From assembly GCA_031288765.1 (NCBI GenBank), contig JAITQV010000071.1:1-19491 (forward strand): a DNA stretch of 19,491 bases, in the 5' to 3' direction. This stretch comes from Planctomycetaceae bacterium. GTDB lineage: Bacteria > Planctomycetota > Planctomycetia > Pirellulales > Thermoguttaceae. Each line of letters begins with the position of its first letter. Position 1 is the first letter of the stretch. The notes beneath the pieces were generated by a model. That model made no database searches and was not told the origin of the DNA. It saw only the letters and a list, made by a program, of their open reading frames with translations. Shown in pieces: positions 15,375 through 19,491 of the stretch. A program made the position numbers and the translations under genes.

Positions 15375-15442
15375 AGTTTACCAATATCTTATTGTTATGG
15401 TCTGTTTTTACGGTACAGTCATTCAAAGTCATTCAACTATTT

Positions 15443-15448
15443 AAAGGA
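15443..15448 (+). promoter_or_regulatory. ribosome binding site deciding the glgB start
   Basis: AAAGGA lies 6 nt before the ATG at 15455. The open frame extends upstream to 15392, but that extension is hydrophobic, unlike the family N-terminus, and has no ribosome site. Confidence 0.75.
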
Positions 15449-15454
15449 AAAACA

Positions 15455-17395
15455 ATGACAAAAACAATTTCCGATTCCCCCAATTCTTCTAATTCTCAAA
15501 ACGATTTTCTAACCGACTTTGATCTTTATCTTCTTGGTGAAGGTACTCATTGGAAAAGTTATGAAAAGCTTGGTGCTCATTTTCGTGTGGTCGATGGAGT
15601 TTTGGGGGTCAATTTTGCGGTTTGGGCGCCGAATGCGACTGCGGTGAGTGTGATTGGCGAGTTCAACAATTGGAACGGAACCGTCCATCCAATGCACAAA
15701 CATATTCCGACCGGTTTTTGGGAAGTTTTCATTCCGGACGTGAAAGAGTGGGCAACTTATAAATATCTTATCCGCAACGGCGATACGGTTTTTGAAAAAT
15801 CCGATCCGGTTGGTTTTTATGCGGAAATACCGCCTTACACCGCGTCGAAGGTTGCCGAACTCAACCGGTATCAGTGGAACGACGCCGACTGGCTTGAGAA
15901 ACGTAAAAACCGCGACAACGATTGGCTGTACCAACCCATGTCCATTTATGAAGTTCATCTTGGTTCCTGGCGGCGCCCCGGCGATAATCCGAACCGTTGG
16001 CTGACATATCGGGATACTGCGGATCAATTGGTCGAATATGTTAAGGAAATGGGTTATACGCATGTTGAATTACTTCCGGTGGCGGAACATCCTCTTTCTG
16101 CAAGTTGGGGTTATCAGATTGTCGGATATTTTGCGGTAACAAGCCGTTACGGAAGTCCCGAAGATTTCATGTATTTTGTTGACCTTTGCCATCAGAATGG
16201 AATCGGGGTGATAATTGATTGGGTTCCGGCGCATTTCCCGCGTGACGGTCATGGGCTGCGTCAATTTGACGGCACGGCATTGTATGAACACGCCGATCCG
16301 AAACAAGGTGAACATCGTGATTGGGGAACTTTGATTTTCAACTACGGACGCAACGAAGTCTGCAATTTTTTAGTCTCAAACGCAATTTTCTGGATTGACA
16401 AATATCATATAGACGGTCTTCGGGTTGATGCGGTGGCGTCGATGCTTTATCTTGATTACAGCCGGAAGCCGGGCGATTGGATTCCGAATGAATTCGGCGG
16501 GCGTGAAAATCTTAAAGCGATTGATTTTCTCAAGATATTAAACGAACAGATCGGGATTCAATTTCCCAATGTTTTAACAATTGCGGAAGAATCAACGGCG
16601 TGGCCCGGGGTATCGCGACCGACATATTGCGGCGGGCTTGGTTTTTCGATGAAGTGGAATATGGGTTGGATGAATGACACGTTGCGGTATATGCGGCATG
16701 ATCCGGTACACCGCAAATTTCATCATGACGAATTGACGTTTAGTTTGATTTATGCGTTTCATGAGAATTTTATTTTACCGCTTTCGCACGATGAGGTGGT
16801 TCACGGCAAGGGTTCTATTTTGGATCAGGTTCCCGGCGATTTATGGCAGAAATTTGCCAATGTCCGTCTTTTATACAGTTATATGTGGACGCATCCGGGC
16901 AAAAAACTGACATTTATGGGCGATGAATATGGTCAGTGGAACGAGTGGAATTTTGATGAAAGTTTGCAATGGCATTTACTGCAATGGGAGCCGCATCAGG
17001 GGTTGCAGCGCTGTATTGCCGATTTGAACAAAATGTACATTAACGAACCGGCTTTGCACGAAAATGATTTTGACGGACTTGGGTTTGAGTGGATTGATTG
17101 CCATAACTGGGAGACGAGCACATTTGCGTTTATTCGGAAGGCGAGAGAGTGGCCTGATTTTCTTGTGGTGCTTTGCAATTTTACGCCGGTACCGCGCCGG
17201 ATGAAGATTGGGGTTCCGGTCAAGTGTTATTATGAGGAGATATTCAGCAGTGATTCGGAATTTTACGGCGGCAGCAACACGGGCAACGGACCCGGTATTG
17301 AAGCGACGGGCGAATGTTCTCACAATCGTCCGGCTTCTATAGAGGCGTATTTCCCGCCGCTTGGGGTTTCCGTATTGAAACCAAAACTCCAATAG
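15455..17395 (+). CDS. glgB: 1,4-alpha-glucan branching enzyme
   Basis: 646 residues. It cuts an alpha-1,4-glucan chain and reattaches it in alpha-1,6 linkage during glycogen synthesis in the cytoplasm. A CBM48 domain (about residues 35-130: VNFAVWAPNATAVSVIGEFNNW, FWEVFIPDVKEWATYKYLI) is followed by the GH13 catalytic barrel with MSIYEVHLGSW, THVELLPVAEHP, DWVPAHFPRD, GLRVDAVASMLYLDYSR, TIAEESTAWPGVS and LSHDEVVHGKGS. The catalytic residues D325 (nucleophile), E378 (acid/base) and D446 each sit exactly 80 positions below E. coli GlgB D405, E458 and D526, so the barrel is intact with a shorter N-terminus than E. coli. No other glycogen gene is adjacent. Repeat arrays lie on both sides (2 upstream, 3 downstream). 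The stop at 17395 is followed by a repeat-rich gap. Confidence 0.97.
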   Translation: MTKTISDSPNSSNSQNDFLTDFDLYLLGEGTHWKSYEKLGAHFRVVDGVLGVNFAVWAPNATAVSVIGEFNNWNGTVHPMHKHIPTGFWEVFIPDVKEWATYKYLIRNGDTVFEKSDPVGFYAEIPPYTASKVAELNRYQWNDADWLEKRKNRDNDWLYQPMSIYEVHLGSWRRPGDNPNRWLTYRDTADQLVEYVKEMGYTHVELLPVAEHPLSASWGYQIVGYFAVTSRYGSPEDFMYFVDLCHQNGIGVIIDWVPAHFPRDGHGLRQFDGTALYEHADPKQGEHRDWGTLIFNYGRNEVCNFLVSNAIFWIDKYHIDGLRVDAVASMLYLDYSRKPGDWIPNEFGGRENLKAIDFLKILNEQIGIQFPNVLTIAEESTAWPGVSRPTYCGGLGFSMKWNMGWMNDTLRYMRHDPVHRKFHHDELTFSLIYAFHENFILPLSHDEVVHGKGSILDQVPGDLWQKFANVRLLYSYMWTHPGKKLTFMGDEYGQWNEWNFDESLQWHLLQWEPHQGLQRCIADLNKMYINEPALHENDFDGLGFEWIDCHNWETSTFAFIRKAREWPDFLVVLCNFTPVPRRMKIGVPVKCYYEEIFSSDSEFYGGSNTGNGPGIEATGECSHNRPASIEAYFPPLGVSVLKPKLQ

Positions 17396-17527
17396 GGATA
17401 TTATGTGTTTTTGGGGGCGGTCATTTCAATTCCCAATCCCAAATTCTCAATTTTCCGTGTATTTCGTGTATTCAGTGGTTCCCAATTTCCAACGCCGTAT
17501 TTGTGAATGACCGAATAGATACTCAAA

Positions 17528-17554
17528 TTAACAATAAACCGCAAAAATATCGGA
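17528..17554 (+). repeat. conserved leader of array 3
   Basis: 27-bp segment with AACAATAAACC and CAAAAATATCG, matching the segment before array 2 at 23 of 27 positions. The first unit after it (17555-17575) has the array-2-type arm CTACA instead of CTTCA, so it looks like an unconverted ancestral edge unit. Confidence 0.8.
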
Positions 17555-17822
17555 AATTGAAGAACTACATTAACCAATTGAAGAGCTTCAATGACCAAAT
17601 GAAGAACTTCATTAACCAATTGAAGAACTTCAATCACTCGATGAAGAACCTCAATGACCAATTGAAGAACTTCAATGACCCAATGAAGAACTTCAATTAC
17701 TCAATGAAGAACTTCAATTGCCCAATGAAGAACTTCAATTACTCAATGAAGAACCTCAATGACCCAATGAAGAACTTCAATTACTCAGTGAAGAACTTCA
17801 ATTATCTGTTGAAGAATTGGTA
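17555..17822. repeat. 21-bp tandem dyad array 3
   Basis: Twelve full 21-bp units plus a partial one (17807-17822), without indels. The dyad is TTGAAG-AA-CTTCAA (left arm often ATGAAG; one or two units CCTCAA), with linkers such as TGACCCA and TTACTCA. It begins 160 bp after the glgB stop. On the plus strand the repeat reads as heptads (for example KNFNDPM) without stops, but the frame continues out of glgB in the wrong phase and has no start. Confidence 0.95.
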
Positions 17823-17841
17823 ATTATTCAGTAGAATGTTT

Positions 17842-17920
17842 TTTGTATCTATTCAGTTACTTGAAGCTAGGGCTGAAAGCCCTATGTTCGGTTCGGAACA
17901 AATCACTGAATAGATACAAA
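17842..17920. mobile_element. 79-bp MITE/REP-like element with perfect TIRs
   Basis: TTTGTATCTATTCAGT (17842-17857) and ACTGAATAGATACAAA (17905-17920) are perfect 16-bp terminal inverted repeats. Between them are the palindromes AGGGCTGAAAGCCCT (17870-17884) and TTCGGTTCGGAA. Half copies of the same termini occur at 5644, 10417 and 13526 and near 17510. It has no coding capacity; a transposase acting in trans is not present in this window. It ends 24 bp before folD. Confidence 0.7.
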
Positions 17921-17944
17921 CACCTTATTACAATACAATAACTT

Positions 17945-18814
17945 ATGCAAATACTTGATGGAAAAAAATTGTCGGAAACCATTCTTAGCGAATTAACAGA
18001 GGAAATAATCCGGTTCAAATCGTCAACCGGAATTACACCTTGTTTAGCGGCGGTGTTGGTGGGAGATAATCCGGCAAGCCAAATTTATGTAAGTAATAAA
18101 GAAAAAACCTGCCGGAAAATCGGTGTGGAAAGCCGCCTTTTTCGGCTTCCCGCAACAACAACCACCGAAGAACTTTTGATATTGATTGAAAAACTCAATA
18201 CAGATTCGGAAGTTCACGGTATCTTGGTTCAGTTGCCGCTTCCGCAAGGATGTGACGAACTTCGGGTTCTTGATGCAATTAATCCGAAAAAAGATGTGGA
18301 TGCTTTTCATCCTGAAAATGTCGGTCTTATTTCACAAGGTCGTCCCCGTTATCTTCCTTGCACTCCATACGGAATTCAACAAATGCTTGTCCGTTACGGA
18401 ATTGAAACGTCGGGAAAACACGCGGTAATCGTAGGACGCAGCGATATTGTCGGCAAACCAATGGCTCTAATGCTCGTACAAAAACAATCGCCCCAACAAA
18501 CAGGAGCAGATGCCACTGTCAGTGTTGTACATTCCCGAACAAAAAATTTGCACGAAATGACACGCCAAGCCGATATATTAATCGTTGCAATCGGACACCC
18601 TCATTTTCTCACCGCTGAAATGGTTAAACCGGACGCTGTGGTTATTGATGTCGGAATCAATCGACTCTCAAACGGTAAAATTTGCGGCGATGTCGATTTT
18701 GATACGGTTAAAGAAGTTGCGGGTGCCATTTCACCGGTTCCGGGCGGTGTTGGTCCCTTGACTATTTCAATGCTCATGCTCAATACGCTTCGCGCCGCCG
18801 ATTTTAACCGATAA
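17945..18814 (+). CDS. folD: bifunctional methylene-THF dehydrogenase / methenyl-THF cyclohydrolase
   Basis: 289 residues, the usual length. FolD oxidises 5,10-methylene-tetrahydrofolate with NADP+ and hydrolyses the methenyl form to 10-formyl-THF, feeding purine and formyl-methionine synthesis in the cytoplasm. Signatures: YVSNKEKTCRKIG with catalytic K52; HGILVQLPLP with Q96; KDVDAFHPENVG with D119; PCTPYGI; the cofactor loop GRSDIVGKP at 164-172; and PVPGGVGPLTISML at 264-277. K52, Q96 and D119 correspond to E. coli K54, Q98 and D121, each two positions lower. No Shine-Dalgarno precedes the ATG, and the upstream 100 bp is occupied by a small TIR element and the end of array 3, so a promoter was not located. 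Confidence 0.97.
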   Translation: MQILDGKKLSETILSELTEEIIRFKSSTGITPCLAAVLVGDNPASQIYVSNKEKTCRKIGVESRLFRLPATTTTEELLILIEKLNTDSEVHGILVQLPLPQGCDELRVLDAINPKKDVDAFHPENVGLISQGRPRYLPCTPYGIQQMLVRYGIETSGKHAVIVGRSDIVGKPMALMLVQKQSPQQTGADATVSVVHSRTKNLHEMTRQADILIVAIGHPHFLTAEMVKPDAVVIDVGINRLSNGKICGDVDFDTVKEVAGAISPVPGGVGPLTISMLMLNTLRAADFNR

Positions 18815-18943
18815 CGAAAAATTACACCGCTAAGTATTTAACAAGCGAGCCTCTCACACTTTTTTTAACAATAATTGATTCCTTTTGTTTTTTCGGGGGT
18901 TATGGTTAATACCATGATTTTTCGCATTTACTCATCGGATTAC

Positions 18944-18971
18944 TTGAAAATGCCAATATTTTTGTTATGAT
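18944..18971 (+). promoter_or_regulatory. candidate promoter for Rpn-family gene
   Basis: TTGAAA (18944-18949), a 16-bp spacer and TATGAT (18966-18971), 77 bp before the ATG at 19049. Both boxes are near sigma-70 consensus. A small dyad ATGGT/ACCAT lies upstream near 18902-18915. Confidence 0.35.
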
Positions 18972-19048
18972 GGTTTCAAAACTTAATTTATTTGACAACG
19001 CCTTATCGAGTCCGACAAAAATTGGAATGGTAAATATTGAGGATTTTT

Positions 19049-19491
19049 ATGCCTAAAAAAATAACAATAAAACAGCCAACATCGAATCAATCGCTTAATC
19101 AAAATACACTTGAAGAGTTTAGGAAAAAGTATCAACATGACGCTTTTTGCAAGGACAAGCTAAAAGATGTTCGAGTTGCCCGGAAGTTTTTACGATATTT
19201 TCTCAAGGCGGAAATTCAAGAAATGCTCGATATTGAGCGATTGCAAATTGTTCCCGAATCATTGGTTGACAAACATCTTAAACAGGCGTATCTCGATATA
19301 ATCTATCGGGTTCCGCTCAAAAGCGGTGACGGAACACTTGTCGTTTTCATCCTGATAGAACTAAAAACAAATAATGAAACTTGGACGATTTTTCAGATTG
19401 CCGGATATGTGATTCGTCTTTGGGAACGGGAATGGAAAGCGGCAAAAAAAGCCGGCAATCTTAGTACGTTTTTGTTTCCGATGGTCATTCC
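19049..19491 (+). CDS. Rpn / PD-(D/E)XK nuclease family protein (5' part)
   Basis: 147 codons are visible before the window ends. After a Gln/Asn/Lys-rich N-terminus, HDAFCKDKLKDVRVARKFLR, LDIERLQIVPESLVDKHLKQ and YLDIIYRVPLK, then VVFILIELKTNNE follow the pattern of the recombination-promoting nuclease / putative transposase family (PF04754-like PDDEXK). The acidic residue in LDIIYRV and the E-L-K of IELKT are the expected PD-(D/E)XK metal-binding and catalytic residues; IFQIAGYVIRLWEREW continues the fold. Rpn proteins are DNA endonucleases linked to recombination or mobile DNA and often vary between strains. GAGGA (19039-19043) is 5 nt before the ATG. The C-terminus is outside the window, so intactness is unknown. 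Confidence 0.85.
   Translation, partial: MPKKITIKQPTSNQSLNQNTLEEFRKKYQHDAFCKDKLKDVRVARKFLRYFLKAEIQEMLDIERLQIVPESLVDKHLKQAYLDIIYRVPLKSGDGTLVVFILIELKTNNETWTIFQIAGYVIRLWEREWKAAKKAGNLSTFLFPMVI

Larger units (their letters stand above)
14673..15454. other. intergenic region with terminator, array 2 and glgB promoter
   Basis: In order: a terminator-like hairpin (14718-14765), the 27-bp array leader (14781-14807), array 2 (14808-15096), a stretch with CCGCTTGCG (15311-15319) and GCGGAGTT (15204-15211) motifs, and a plausible sigma-70 promoter before glgB. Minus-strand open frames across the array consist of heptads such as VVLQLVN and CSPTIGK in different frames and are repeat artefacts. Confidence 0.6.
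17396..17944. other. intergenic region with array 3 and a small TIR element
   Basis: Contains the phrase CGTGTATTTCGTGTATTCAG (17456-17475), an ACCGAATAGATAC motif (17510-17522), the array leader (17528-17554), array 3 (17555-17822) and the element at 17842-17920. Only 24 bp separate that element from the folD ATG, so its presence may affect folD expression. The plus open frame 17314-17823 overlaps glgB out of frame and is an artefact of the array. Confidence 0.6.

Noticed and set aside
17314..17823. Plus-strand frame of 169 codons ending in Asn/Lys heptads
   Set aside because: It starts inside glgB out of frame and continues through array 3; no initiation site.

Overview
The window looks like low-GC, loosely packed chromosome from a member of the Planctomycetota, most likely a Pirellulales-type lineage. 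The evidence is the gene content: a DUF1559 type IV prepilin-like protein, a DUF1080 (3-keto-disaccharide hydrolase fold) secreted protein, a secreted DUF5117/DUF4953 zinc metalloprotease, and several secreted or membrane proteins that I only associate with planctomycetes. About 69% of the window is protein coding by my gene calls. Most genes stand alone with changing strand, and eight intergenic gaps exceed 300 bp. No tRNA, rRNA, CRISPR array or intact insertion sequence was seen. 

Layout, left to right: DUF1559 prepilin-like protein (minus, 3' end outside the window); a conserved hypothetical (minus); a conserved hypothetical and a two-helix small membrane protein (both plus); a secreted cysteine-rich protein (minus); a repeat-filled gap; an UPF0104/LPG-synthase-TM membrane protein (minus); the 1000-residue metalloprotease (plus); a repeat-rich gap; a PEBP-family protein, a membrane protein and a DUF1080 protein (all minus, the last two probably one operon); a secreted glycine-rich protein (plus); glgB (plus); folD (plus); and the start of a Rpn/PD-(D/E)XK family gene (plus, cut by the window end). 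The genes do not form one pathway. glgB (glycogen branching) and folD (one-carbon folate metabolism) are housekeeping genes, while the rest are mainly envelope or secreted proteins. 

The most striking content is non-coding. Three intergenic arrays (5313-5553, 14808-15096, 17555-17822) each repeat with a period of 21 bp (one 22-bp unit excepted). Each unit carries a short dyad with about 6-bp arms around a 2-bp centre plus a 7-bp linker, but the dyad sequence differs between arrays. Arrays 2 and 3 share a 27-bp leader just before the first unit, and all three lie 136-196 bp beyond the stop codon of a gene. Around them are short dispersed elements built on GTATCTATTCAGT, including a 79-bp element with perfect 16-bp terminal inverted repeats, and REP-like palindromes. 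I consider the family of 21-bp dyad arrays the best candidate for an undescribed system here.
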